Below, one piece after another: positions 8,683 through 16,951 of a stretch of 42,810 bases of DNA (positions are counted from its first letter, which is position 1; every line of letters begins with the position of its first letter). The notes under the pieces were generated by a model. It was given only the letters and a program-made list of their open reading frames with translations, was not told the origin of the DNA and made no database searches. Made by a program: the position numbers and the translations under genes. Location: assembly GCA_012839085.1 (NCBI GenBank), contig DUNZ01000054.1:1-42810 (forward strand), in the 5' to 3' direction. Origin of the DNA: Clostridiales bacterium (lineage in GTDB: Bacteria > Bacillota > Clostridia > Lachnospirales > Lachnospiraceae).

Positions 8683-9402
8683 TTAGGCTTCAAACATATC
8701 AATGGCTTTTTTTAATTCTATTCGGTTCTCATACAGGGCTTTACCAATGATTGCGCCATAAACATTGATTTCCTCTAACATTTCTAGATCCTTCAGAGAA
8801 GAAATCCCTCCGGATGCGATTATGTTTAATCCAGTAACATCCACGATTTCCTTGGTATGGGAAATATTTGGTCCAAGTAACATGCCATCCTTAGAAATAT
8901 CTGTGTAAACAATGGTGCTGACCCCGATTTTCTTCATTTCTAATGCCAAATTCACTGCATGGTAATTACTGATTTCTTCCCAACCTTCGATGGCAACCAT
9001 TCCATCTTTGGCATCAATTCCAATGACAATTCTGTCTGGTCCGAAGGTTGCTAAGGCTTCTTTAATGAAGCCAGGATCTTTTACTGCCTTGGTTCCAATA
9101 ATTACTCGATTTACTCCTAGGGATAATTTGTTATCGATATCTTTTATGGTACGGATCCCGCCACCAATTTGGACAGGAATGGTTACAGTCTGAATGATTT
9201 CTTTAATAACATCATCATTAACAGAATATCCAACCACTGCTCCATCCAAATCTACGATATGGATAAAGGAAGCCCCTTGTGCTTCCCATTCTTTTGCTAT
9301 TTTAGAAGGAGTATCCGAATAAACTAAAACATCCTGGAAGTTACCTTGTCTTAATCTGACGCATTGTCCATTTTTAATATCAATTGCTGGAAATAGTTTC
9401 AT
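8683..9402 (-). CDS. hisA: ProFAR isomerase HisA
   Basis: Catalyses the Amadori rearrangement of ProFAR to PRFAR, step 4 of histidine synthesis. A single (beta/alpha)8 barrel of 239 aa, normal length. [17 protein letters not shown] carries the catalytic Asp8; [14 protein letters not shown] carries the second Asp near 130; QIGGGIR (79-84) and ASGGISS are the two phosphate-binding loops. It lies after hisB across a 300-bp gap that holds a 32-bp tandem array and directly before hisIE. Its product PRFAR would need HisF/HisH, which are not in this window. Confidence 0.97.
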   Translation of the reverse strand: MKLFPAIDIKNGQCVRLRQGNFQDVLVYSDTPSKIAKEWEAQGASFIHIVDLDGAVVGYSVNDDVIKEIIQTVTIPVQIGGGIRTIKDIDNKLSLGVNRVIIGTKAVKDPGFIKEALATFGPDRIVIGIDAKDGMVAIEGWEEISNYHAVNLALEMKKIGVSTIVYTDISKDGMLLGPNISHTKEIVDVTGLNIIASGGISSLKDLEMLEEINVYGAIIGKALYENRIELKKAIDMFEA

Positions 9403-9490
9403 GGAATTTATGCCCTCTTTCTGTAAGTAAATACTTTATTCAGCTGCATTTTATAGATGATAATCATTAGCTATGGCTTGTGGTTATAGG

Positions 9491-9640
9491 TAATGTTTGA
9501 CTTAGCCAAGGCGATTTCTAGATAATGTTTGGCTTAGCTAAGGCGTTTTCTAGATAATGTTTGGCTTAGCTAAGGCGTTTTCTAGATAATGTTTGACTTA
9601 GCCAAGGCGTTTTTAGATAATGTTTGGCTTAGCCAAGGCT
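9491..9640. repeat. Five tandem copies of a 32-bp unit between hisB and hisA
   Basis: The unit begins TAATGTTTGGCTTAGCTAAG and starts at 9491, 9523, 9555, 9587 and 9618 (spacing 32, 32, 32, 31). Each copy contains the palindrome CTTAGCTAAG or its near variant CTTAGCCAAG. There are no unique spacers, so it is not a CRISPR array. No open frame or transposon end accompanies it. It fills most of the hisB-hisA gap (9403-9699). Confidence 0.93.
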
Positions 9641-9699
9641 TTCATAGTTAATGATTGGATTTTGCCATCATACATCTTATATAAAAAATAGGAAATGGA

Positions 9700-10293
9700 T
9701 TAGCTAATCGTTCCTTTGGTTGATAATACTCCTTGAATACGTTCATCTATTTGGGTAGCCTCATCCAAAGCTTTTGCAAAGGCTTTAAATGTTGCTTCCG
9801 CAATATGATGGTTATTGGAACCATGAATCATTTTAATATGTAGATTCATTCCTGCATGATAAGAAACCGCGTAAAAAAACTCCTTAATCATTTCAGTATC
9901 CAGATAACCGATCTTTTCCGTTGTAAATGTTAAATCATAAGAAAGGTAGGGGCGCCCGGACAAATCAATGGCACAAAGTACCAAAGTTTCATCCATGGGA
10001 AGGAGAAAAGAACCATAACGCTTAATCCCCTGCTTATCCTTTAAAGCCGATTTGATTGCCTGGCCGAGAACGATTCCGGTATCCTCTATGGTATGATGAG
10101 AATCCACATATAAATCACCCTGGACAGATAATTTCATATCAAAAAATCCATGTCGAGAAAAGCTTTCAAGCATGTGATTGAAGAAGCCTATATTAGTTTC
10201 AATTTGTGATTTTCCGCTTCCATCAATACAAAATTCCATATGGATATCTGTTTCCTTGGTTTTTCGGTTAATTAAGGAACTTCTTTCGCTCAT
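9700..10293 (-). CDS. hisB: Imidazoleglycerol-phosphate dehydratase
   Basis: Dehydrates imidazoleglycerol phosphate to imidazole-acetol phosphate. Monofunctional form of 197 aa, without the phosphatase domain found in enterobacterial HisB, so histidinol-phosphatase activity must come from another gene. The duplicated metal-binding histidine motifs are present: GFFNHMLESFSRHGFFD, DSHHTIEDTGI and, in the second half, YHAGMNLHIK and NNHHIAEATFKAFAKAL. An AAAGGA ribosome-binding site precedes the ATG. It is the fourth gene of the his operon, separated from hisD by a 294-bp AT-rich gap. Confidence 0.97.
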   Translation of the reverse strand: MSERSSLINRKTKETDIHMEFCIDGSGKSQIETNIGFFNHMLESFSRHGFFDMKLSVQGDLYVDSHHTIEDTGIVLGQAIKSALKDKQGIKRYGSFLLPMDETLVLCAIDLSGRPYLSYDLTFTTEKIGYLDTEMIKEFFYAVSYHAGMNLHIKMIHGSNNHHIAEATFKAFAKALDEATQIDERIQGVLSTKGTIS

Positions 10294-10358
10294 CCTATTT
10301 TCCTTTCTATAGATAGATGTGACACGATTTTTATTCCATATGATTTAATACAAAAATC

Positions 10359-10406
10359 CTCTTATTAAGCCTCTTATTACGCCTTTTATTAAGCCACTTA
10401 TAAAGT
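10359..10406. repeat. Degenerate 12-bp tandem repeat between hisD and hisB
   Basis: Three near-identical 12-mers in tandem, CTCTTATTAAGC / CTCTTATTACGC / CTTTTATTAAGC, followed by a poorer fourth. The rest of the 294-bp gap (10294-10587) is AT-rich with homopolymer T runs; I see no gene or clear terminator in it. Confidence 0.7.
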
Positions 10407-10587
10407 TTGGATTTGACTCCTTATATGAATTGTAGAGGAAATTATGAAATAATAATCGTGATTAGTAATCAGTATTTATATTTTTCTAACTTTATATAAT
10501 TATACATTTTCTGAAACAAATGTCAAACGAAACCATTTTTTAGGCTATATTTTTTTGTTCAATATATAAGAATTTTTTATGTTTTTT

Positions 10588-11877
10588 TTATTGAAAACGT
10601 ACAGAAATTGAATTGGCATGGGCTGTCAATCCTTCTGATTTAGCAAAGAATACAATATCCTCTTGGAGTGGTGCCAAGGCTTCTTTGGAATAAGATAGAA
10701 TACTGGATTTTTTTACAAAATCATCCACGCTTAGGGGGGAGAAGAATTTAGCCGTACCATTGGTGGGAAGAACGTGGTTGGGTCCAGCCATATAATCTCC
10801 CAAAGGCTCACTAGAATACTCTCCCAGGAATATGGCACCGGCATTTTTTATCTTAGTCATTACCATAAAAGGATCTTTTGTCATGATTTCCAAGTGCTCT
10901 GAGGCAATGTCATTGACGGTTTCAATTGCCTCTTCCATATCTTTAGCAACCAGAAGATAGCCATATTGATCTAGGGATTTTTGAATGATTTCTTTTCTTG
11001 ATAGCTGGGACACAAAGATATCCACTTCTTTGGAGACCTTCTCTGCTAATTCCCTACTGGTAGTAACCAAGATGGAGGAGGCTAGCTCGTCATGTTCCGC
11101 TTGAGATAGTAAATCAGCAGCAATATATTTGGGATTAGCTGTTTCGTCTGCTAATACCAGAATTTCACTGGGTCCTGCGATCGAGTCAATGCTTACATGG
11201 CCGTAAACCGCTTTTTTAGCCAAGGCAACATAGATATTTCCAGGACCTACTATTTTATCCACTTTTGGAATACTTTCGGTTCCATAAGCTAAGGCTGCGA
11301 TTGCTTGAGCACCGCCCACTTTATAAACTTCTGTGATCCCAGCTTCTTTTGCCGCAACTAAGGTTCCAGGATTCACCTTACCGTCCTTATCCGGTGGAGT
11401 GGTCATAACAATTCGACTAACCCCAGCCACTTTTGCAGGGATGACATTCATTAAAACAGAGGATGGATAAGCAGCCTTTCCCCCAGGAACATAAACCCCC
11501 ACGGTTTCAATGGGGGTGATTTTCTGACCCAGGATGGTTCCGTTTTCTGTGGTATCAAACCAGCTATATTGCTTCTGCTTACTGTGATAAACCTCAATAT
11601 TGACAAGGGCCTTACGTATAATATCAATTAGTTTTGGATCAATTTCATTATAGGCAGCCTCGATTTCTTCTTGGGTTACTCGTATGTTTTCTGAATTGAT
11701 ATCGGCCTGATCAAAGCGTTTGGTAAATGAGAATAGGGCTTCATCCTTTTTCATCCTTACTTCTCTCAAAATATCGTTCACTGCTTCAGCATAACTTTCA
11801 TATTGGTTGGGGCTACGTTTTAGCAAATCCTCTAGGATATTTTTCTTAGTTTCTGAATTCAATTCTATTATTTTCAC
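10588..11877 (-). CDS. hisD: Histidinol dehydrogenase
   Basis: NAD-dependent oxidation of histidinol to histidine, the last two steps. About 430 aa, family length. Visible motifs include GVYVPGGKAAYPSSVLMN, the NAD-domain VGPGNIYVALAKK, AGPSEILVLAD, LLSQAEHDELASS with zinc-site Gln/His, ASEHLEIMTKDP, and the C-terminal YMAGPNHVLPTNGTAKF. I chose a GTG start at 11877: GGGAGG lies 9 nt upstream, the protein then begins (M)KIIELNSETKK, and it follows the hisG stop with a 1-nt gap. Upstream ATGs at 11886 and 11904 lie on or before the ribosome-binding site and inside hisG. Tight spacing implies translational coupling with hisG. Confidence 0.96.
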   Translation of the reverse strand: MKIIELNSETKKNILEDLLKRSPNQYESYAEAVNDILREVRMKKDEALFSFTKRFDQADINSENIRVTQEEIEAAYNEIDPKLIDIIRKALVNIEVYHSKQKQYSWFDTTENGTILGQKITPIETVGVYVPGGKAAYPSSVLMNVIPAKVAGVSRIVMTTPPDKDGKVNPGTLVAAKEAGITEVYKVGGAQAIAALAYGTESIPKVDKIVGPGNIYVALAKKAVYGHVSIDSIAGPSEILVLADETANPKYIAADLLSQAEHDELASSILVTTSRELAEKVSKEVDIFVSQLSRKEIIQKSLDQYGYLLVAKDMEEAIETVNDIASEHLEIMTKDPFMVMTKIKNAGAIFLGEYSSEPLGDYMAGPNHVLPTNGTAKFFSPLSVDDFVKKSSILSYSKEALAPLQEDIVFFAKSEGLTAHANSISVRFQ

Positions 11878-11878
11878 C

Positions 11879-12529
11879 TTAAACATCCTCCCTGGTAAGT
11901 ACATTCTTTATATTGTTAATGATATGAGTAATCCTTTCATGTTGCATTTTCATACTGACCTCGTTAACCACCATTCGGGCAGAAATATTACAGATATCTT
12001 CCAAAACGCAAAGACCATTTTCCCTTAAAGTGGATCCGGTTTCTACAATATCGACGATAACTTCGGCAAGGCCAACGATTGGAGCTAATTCAATGGATCC
12101 ATTCAGTTTGATAATTTCTACCGTCTGATGCTTTTTATTATAGAAATAATCCTTAGCTATGTTGGGATATTTGGTGGCCACTCGGATAATTCCACCTTGC
12201 TCTAAGAGTTCTTTGGCTTTGGAAGGTCCTGCAACACACATTCTGCATTTTCCAAGTCTCAGATCCAGTACTTCATACATCTTCCGCCCTTCTTCCAAAA
12301 TGGTATCTTTACCAACCACACCAATATCCGCAGCACCATATTCTACATAGGTCGGGACGTCGCTTGCCTTTGCTAAGAAGAATCTTAGTTTTAAATCTTC
12401 GTTCACAAAGATTAATTTTCTTGATGATTTATCCTTAATTTCATCACATCGTATACCGATACTCTCTAATAATTCCAGTGTCTGTAATGCCAAACGCCCT
12501 TTTGCTAGGGCAAAGGTAATATATCGCAT
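11879..12529 (-). CDS. hisG: ATP phosphoribosyltransferase, catalytic subunit (short form)
   Basis: First committed step of histidine synthesis (ATP + PRPP). At 216 aa it is the short HisG form, lacking the C-terminal regulatory ACT-like domain, and therefore needs HisZ, encoded immediately upstream. Motifs: [15 protein letters not shown] at the start, [13 protein letters not shown] (about 64-76) and the PRPP loop [15 protein letters not shown] (about 160-174). A GGGAGGGAG ribosome-binding site precedes the ATG. Histidine feedback inhibition would act through the HisZ-HisG complex, as known for the family. Confidence 0.97.
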   Translation of the reverse strand: MRYITFALAKGRLALQTLELLESIGIRCDEIKDKSSRKLIFVNEDLKLRFFLAKASDVPTYVEYGAADIGVVGKDTILEEGRKMYEVLDLRLGKCRMCVAGPSKAKELLEQGGIIRVATKYPNIAKDYFYNKKHQTVEIIKLNGSIELAPIVGLAEVIVDIVETGSTLRENGLCVLEDICNISARMVVNEVSMKMQHERITHIINNIKNVLTREDV

Positions 12530-12587
12530 ATATTTAACACTCCCTCCCTAAGTTAATATCAATTTTACTTTTATAGAATCCTAAGGC

Positions 12588-13850
12588 TTAATTCAGAAAT
12601 TCTGAAAATTGTGCTGACGACACGCTGCCTGTGGAGCTTTCAATTGCTTTAATTTCGCTCTCACTATCAAGTAATAAAATTCCTCCTATGTTCCATTGTT
12701 TTGCGTAGGAAAGCATTTGGGATAGTTCTACTGTAGTGATCGACTTTTGTAGAATGGTTGTCATTCCCTCTTTACGAAAATGTTTTGCCAAAGCAATGGC
12801 CTGTTTACGGAAATTTTCTGTATAGATAATTAAGGTATCACTGGCTTCGGTCTCTGGAATCAGTTTTTGCCTTGATAAGGCTAACATCAGTTGATCTATA
12901 ACAATTGCTAGGCCAATGGCCGGTGCCTCTTTTCCAAACTGACCTACCAAATGATCGTAACGACCACCGGTTGCTACCGGTTCACCGGTTCCATAAGTAT
13001 AGGCCTTAAAAATAATTCCAGTATAATAATTTAACTTACTTAACATTCCTAGATCAAAGGAAATATATTTTTCATAGCCATATTCCTGTAATACTTCATA
13101 AATTTGCTCTAGCCGTTCAATGGCACCATGAGCCCTTTGATTCAGGGTAAAACTCTTGGCAAGTTTTAATACGTCCAAATTTCCAAACAATTCTGGAAGT
13201 TTAAAAAAGATAGTTTTCAATTCCTTGCTCATATCCTTTGCCATAACGGTTTCTTCTACACCAAACATATTTTTATTTTCAATTAAAATTCTTAAATTTT
13301 GAATTTCTTCTTCATCATGAAATCCAGCTTCTTCAATTAAAGCCAGGAAAAAATCGGCATCCCCTATCTCTAATTGAAATTCCTTTAGACCGGATTTTAA
13401 TAAGCAGTCTATGGTTAAGGCGATCATTTCAGCATCGGCTTCAATGCTATTATCATTAATCAGTTCAGCTCCCAATTGGGTGGCCTCTTTTAATTTTCCT
13501 TGGTAGCTAATATTATTAATAAAAGTATTTCCAATATAACATAAACGGATTGGTAATTCTTCATCTTTATAATATTTGGCAGCACATCTGGCGATGGAAG
13601 GGGTAATGTCTGGTCTTAGTACCAGAGTGTTGCCTTCACGATCAAAAAACTTATACATATCTTTTGAGGAGACCGTACCTCGTTCCTGACTAAAGATATC
13701 AAAAAATTCAAAGCTCGGGGTCTGGATATCACAAAAACCGTATTGCTCCAAAACCTGATGTAGGTCATGTTGCAGCTTTAATTTCGCTCTGCACTCTGCA
13801 TTATAAATATCTCGAACTCCTTCTGGGGTATGCAATAGTTTATCCTTCAT
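12588..13850 (-). CDS. hisZ: ATP phosphoribosyltransferase regulatory subunit HisZ
   Basis: A paralogue of histidyl-tRNA synthetase (420 aa) that activates short-form HisG and confers histidine feedback. It starts LLHTPEGVRDIYNAECRAK and keeps the class II-like FFDREGNTLVLRPDIT and ATGGRYDHLVGQFG motifs, while the C-terminal region is divergent and has no usable anticodon-binding signature. Adjacency to a short hisG decides between HisZ and HisS. It is the first structural gene of the operon, about 580 nt downstream of the mapped promoter motif at 14435-14463. Confidence 0.95.
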   Translation of the reverse strand: MKDKLLHTPEGVRDIYNAECRAKLKLQHDLHQVLEQYGFCDIQTPSFEFFDIFSQERGTVSSKDMYKFFDREGNTLVLRPDITPSIARCAAKYYKDEELPIRLCYIGNTFINNISYQGKLKEATQLGAELINDNSIEADAEMIALTIDCLLKSGLKEFQLEIGDADFFLALIEEAGFHDEEEIQNLRILIENKNMFGVEETVMAKDMSKELKTIFFKLPELFGNLDVLKLAKSFTLNQRAHGAIERLEQIYEVLQEYGYEKYISFDLGMLSKLNYYTGIIFKAYTYGTGEPVATGGRYDHLVGQFGKEAPAIGLAIVIDQLMLALSRQKLIPETEASDTLIIYTENFRKQAIALAKHFRKEGMTTILQKSITTVELSQMLSYAKQWNIGGILLLDSESEIKAIESSTGSVSSAQFSEFLN

Positions 13851-14009
13851 AGTAACACCAAGCCTTTCTTTTTTTTATAGATTAATATAAAATTAACATA
13901 AAAAACGATTCATAAACCTAACTTATAAAAGAATCATAATATAAACAAATACTCCTAAAAAAACCATAATATAAAAAACTAATACTAAATAAATCATACT
14001 AAAAGAACT

Positions 14010-14073
14010 ATATTATTAAAGTACGATATTATTAAAAATCTATATTATTAAAAACCCATATTATTAAAAATCA
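14010..14073. repeat. Four copies of a 16-bp AT-rich repeat in the his leader
   Basis: ATATTATTAAAAATCT-like units start at 14010, 14026, 14042 and 14058, exactly 16 bp apart. A pair of CATAATATAAA motifs 30 bp apart (about 13935 and 13965) lies just downstream. All are inside the untranslated leader between the his promoter and hisZ. Confidence 0.75.
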
Positions 14074-14226
14074 TATAAAACCTATTAAATATAATGAATT
14101 ATTACTATAAAATGATTTGTCTCATTATGATTTTAAAAGTATATATTTCGCCTATACGTATGAAAAATTCAAATCAGGTATGTAAATAAAAGTTATAACA
14201 CCTATTATTAATTCTTGAGTATTAAA

Positions 14227-14367
14227 AATAAAGAACTACTCTTTCGTCATAACAAGATGTATAAAAAAAATAAAGAACTGCTCTTTAATAATAACCAATA
14301 ATATCTAAAATGAAGAAATTGTTCATAAATATGATCAAAAAATATAAAAATTAAGAAATAGTTCTTT
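14227..14367. repeat. Four spaced copies of an AAAGAACT-CTCTTT motif in the his leader
   Basis: Similar partly palindromic motifs occur at 14227-14244 (AATAAAGAACTACTCTTT), 14269-14286 (AATAAAGAACTGCTCTTT), 14309-14324 and 14349-14367. Starts are 42, 40 and 40 bp apart. The first two differ at one base; the other two are more diverged. In the minus-strand transcript each can form a very small hairpin. They lie between the his promoter and hisZ. Confidence 0.7.
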
Positions 14368-14386
14368 GTCAATAAAAAGAAATACT

Positions 14387-14422
14387 TTAATGTGGTAGCG
14401 TGATAATTCGCTACCACATTAA
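14387..14422 (-). promoter_or_regulatory. Strong hairpin at the 5' end of the his operon transcript
   Basis: A perfect 14-bp inverted repeat (TTAATGTGGTAGCG at 14387-14400, complement at 14409-14422) with an 8-nt loop. It begins only about a dozen bases downstream of the -10 element, so the transcript would start with this hairpin. On the minus strand no immediate T run follows, so it does not look like a normal terminator. It may stabilise the message or be part of an attenuator or operator. Confidence 0.7.
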
Positions 14423-14463
14423 TATGTTTTACATATTATATGTGATAGTTAATTTAATGTCAA
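14421..14463 (-). promoter_or_regulatory. Sigma-A-type promoter of the his operon with overlapping dyad
   Basis: On the minus strand: TTGACA (14458-14463), a 17-bp spacer, TATAAT (14435-14440), a consensus promoter. A 7-bp dyad AATATGT-TTT-ACATATT (14421-14437) overlaps the -10 and the expected start point and could be a repressor site. The gap from here to hisZ (13851-14567) contains no T-box signature and no gene I can support. Confidence 0.88.
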
Positions 14464-14517
14464 CCCAAAATAATGAAAAACCATATGATATTCCATATTT
14501 CCTAACGTATTATTACG

Positions 14518-14546
14518 AAAAAGGGCTGCTTCCAAAGAAACAGCCC
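14518..14546 (-). terminator. Terminator after recU
   Basis: GGGCTGCTTC (14523-14532) and GAAACAGCCC (14537-14546) form a 10-bp stem with one wobble and a 4-nt loop; the minus strand then has five T (14522-14518). It closes the rsmE-to-recU unit and precedes the his promoter. Confidence 0.9.
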
Positions 14547-14567
14547 CATATATTTTAATTAAAATTA

Positions 14568-15116
14568 CTATGTATCATCCCTGAATTCCAAATCTTTTCT
14601 TAATATGTCCAAATAATGGATGCAGAATCCCTGTTGGATAGGAACTTGATACTCCGAATCCAGTTCGTCAAATCGAAAGCTTTTTCTACCGCCATTTTGG
14701 GCCCGTTCCCAGAACTCAATTAAACGTCGATAGGGTAAGTAATAATATGTATCTCTTTTCTTAAAATAGATTAAAAGAAAAGCGATACCAGATTGTTCTT
14801 CAAAATCTTTCATGAAGTCAATCTGATGTTCATGGATATTGTTGATATTAAAGGTATCTACGGCACATTCTTTTGCATCAAAGCAAATAGGTACTCCTTG
14901 AACAACACCAATATAGTCAACGGTACTTTTTTGTTCAAAATATGCTAAGGTAATGTGCCTGTGTTCTTTATCTATATTAATTGGGGTTATGGGAGTAGGA
15001 ACCTTTTGTACCAAGGCTAACTTGGTCTCACGGTATTTCATATTCGTGAGATTGATCATCTCTTCTAGCATAGAGCCTCTTAGACCCCGGGAATTCCATG
15101 AAGCCACAAGTCGCAC
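14568..15116 (-). CDS. recU: Holliday junction resolvase RecU
   Basis: Structure-specific endonuclease that resolves Holliday junctions in recombination and repair. At 182 aa it is near family size. SWNSRGLRGSMLEEMINLTN fits the RecU N-terminus, KVPTPITPI follows, and the PD-(D/E)xK-type active site is visible as STVDYIG (Asp67) and FDAKE (Asp80, Lys82). The usual RecU reads FEAKE, so an Asp replaces Glu, which the superfamily tolerates. NIHEHQIDFMKDF is also family-like. Here it is the last gene of a unit with tRNA/rRNA-modification genes rather than beside a penicillin-binding protein gene as in Bacillus. Confidence 0.9.
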   Translation of the reverse strand: MRLVASWNSRGLRGSMLEEMINLTNMKYRETKLALVQKVPTPITPINIDKEHRHITLAYFEQKSTVDYIGVVQGVPICFDAKECAVDTFNINNIHEHQIDFMKDFEEQSGIAFLLIYFKKRDTYYYLPYRRLIEFWERAQNGGRKSFRFDELDSEYQVPIQQGFCIHYLDILRKDLEFRDDT

Positions 15117-15189
15117 ATCCTTTCCTTCTCTTTTCGTTCAGTAGTCAAATTTAAATACCTTTATATGTTGTTATCTGCGAATCTATCAT

Positions 15190-16221
15190 TTATTCTAGAT
15201 TTTGATTGTCAAATAAGTTCTCTTTGATTCGTAAAAATAATTTTGGGGGATCTGCGGTGAATTCCTTACCGGAAAGGTAGGATAAGTCTCCTGTCATCTC
15301 TGGAAAAATCATCCGAGATGAATGCAATAGTTGGTGACTTAAGCCAAAATTACTTTTAAAGTAGTGATTTGTTTTTTGATCCCCATATTTAAAATCTCCA
15401 ATCAAAGGGTGCCCAATACTAGCCAGATGTGCTCTGATTTGATGGGAACGTCCAGTAATTAATCTTACTTGTAATAAAGTATAGATTCCTTGAGTCCTAT
15501 TTTCACCTAATTGTGGGTTTGAAATCTGCAAGGGCTCGTATTCCGTGCAAATATAATCTGAGGAATCCGTCTTCCTTTGATCAATAGTAACCATATTTTT
15601 CTCTGTATCTTTACGCAAATATCCTTCGATTTTTTTTCTTTCTTCCAATCGACCCTTTACAATACATAAATAGTATTTATTCAAAGACCGCTCTTTGAAT
15701 AGATGAGCCATCTCCTGTAAGCCCAGTAAGGATTTTCCTGCAATTATAATACCACTGGTATTTCGATCCAAGCGGTTACAGATACTTGGTCGAAAGAGTT
15801 TTAATTCCTCCTTACTTATCTGATTGGAGGATAATAAATAGGAAATCAGATACTCTACCATAGAGATATCCTTGGCTTGTGCTTTCTGAGATAGAACTCC
15901 AATGGGCTTATTTAAAATCAAAATGTGAGGGTCTTCATAAAGGATGGACAGCTTAGAAGATAGCGGAGAATCAAGTTGTTCTATCCCTGTAGAATTTATT
16001 TCTTTACTAAATTTTTCAATGGTTTCATCAGATAGAAAGAGTTTGATTTCATCATCCATATTTAATTTTTCAAAACCGTCCGCTTTTTTCCCATTTAAGA
16101 CGATATTCTTTTTTCTTAGCATCTTATAGATAAAGCTTTTAGGAGCTTTATTTAATATCTTAAACAAAAGTTTATCTAGCCGTTGTCCTGCCTCATTTTG
16201 ATGTACGATTATTTGTTTCAT
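15190..16221 (-). CDS. RluA-family 23S rRNA pseudouridine synthase (RluC/RluD-like)
   Basis: Converts uridine to pseudouridine in large-subunit rRNA; exact target sites cannot be read from sequence. 343 aa with an N-terminal S4-like RNA-binding domain (about 1-65: RLDKLLFKILNKAPKSFIYK), then the catalytic domain with DPHILILNKPIGVLSQ (97-112), the catalytic Asp152 in CNRLDRNTSG and LITGRSHQIRAHLASIGHPL. An AGGAG ribosome-binding site lies 8 nt upstream of the ATG. It is 73 nt from recU and 63 nt from the HAD gene. Confidence 0.93.
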   Translation of the reverse strand: MKQIIVHQNEAGQRLDKLLFKILNKAPKSFIYKMLRKKNIVLNGKKADGFEKLNMDDEIKLFLSDETIEKFSKEINSTGIEQLDSPLSSKLSILYEDPHILILNKPIGVLSQKAQAKDISMVEYLISYLLSSNQISKEELKLFRPSICNRLDRNTSGIIIAGKSLLGLQEMAHLFKERSLNKYYLCIVKGRLEERKKIEGYLRKDTEKNMVTIDQRKTDSSDYICTEYEPLQISNPQLGENRTQGIYTLLQVRLITGRSHQIRAHLASIGHPLIGDFKYGDQKTNHYFKSNFGLSHQLLHSSRMIFPEMTGDLSYLSGKEFTADPPKLFLRIKENLFDNQNLE

Positions 16222-16284
16222 TTTAAAGACTCCTAATCTATGGTTATTATAGAATTTCTTTCTTTTACCCCTGAATAATTATTT

Positions 16285-16938
16285 TTATCGCTCTAATGTC
16301 AATTGTGAGAAGGATTGTACATAATAATCGGCAAATCTTCGTTTTTGTTCATCATCCTTCTCCGAGAATTCATCATATACAGCACAAACTTTCATATTAG
16401 CATTCTTACCCGCCATGACTCCTTGAATAACATCTTCAAAAACTAGACAACGAGAAGGTTCCACCTGAAGATCCTTGGCCACTAGTAGATAAATATCTGG
16501 AGAGGGTTTTCCCTTTGCCACTTCACAGGAGGTTCGAATGGATGTAAAAAAGTCCTTAATCTTGTGTTTTTCAATGATTAGATCCACCAATTCTCTGGAA
16601 TTACTGGTAGCGATACCTGCTGGGATTTGTTGTTCTTTTAAGAATTTTAGTAAATCCAAGGCTCCTTCTTTTAAGGGAACCTCGTTAGCATACTTATCCC
16701 AAGCCATTTGATTCCAATCGCTTTTAATCTGATCCAAACTATCTGGAAGATTAAATCTATTCTTAAAATAGACTGCTGTCTCTGAAAAACTCATTCCTTC
16801 TATATGATCTTGTAAATCTTCTGGAAATTCGATTCCAAATCGATCAAGGTATTCGATATCAATAGTTTTCCACATCCACATGGAATCCACCAAAGTACCA
16901 TCCAGATCAAATATCACTGCATCAATATCTTTTATCAT
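16285..16938 (-). CDS. HAD-superfamily phosphatase / beta-phosphoglucomutase-like
   Basis: A 217-aa haloacid dehalogenase-type hydrolase. Motif I IFDLDGTLVDSMWMW (nucleophile Asp and acid/base Asp) is near residues 9-23, followed by a helical cap, motif II ATSNS (about 112-116), the lysine in AKGKPSPDIYLLVAKDL and motif III VFEDVIQGVMAGKNA. Substrate is unknown; the cap type resembles beta-phosphoglucomutases and sugar-phosphate phosphatases. I chose the ATG at 16938, with GAGGTG upstream; a GTG at 16947 lies inside that ribosome-binding site. It starts close after the rsuA-like gene. Confidence 0.88.
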   Translation of the reverse strand: MIKDIDAVIFDLDGTLVDSMWMWKTIDIEYLDRFGIEFPEDLQDHIEGMSFSETAVYFKNRFNLPDSLDQIKSDWNQMAWDKYANEVPLKEGALDLLKFLKEQQIPAGIATSNSRELVDLIIEKHKIKDFFTSIRTSCEVAKGKPSPDIYLLVAKDLQVEPSRCLVFEDVIQGVMAGKNANMKVCAVYDEFSEKDDEQKRRFADYYVQSFSQLTLER

Positions 16939-16951
16939 TTGAATCACCTCA

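Noticed and set aside
13851-14434. T-box or His-rich leader peptide in the his leader
   Set aside because: No T-box core sequence on the minus strand, and histidine codons are not clustered in any short frame with a ribosome-binding site.
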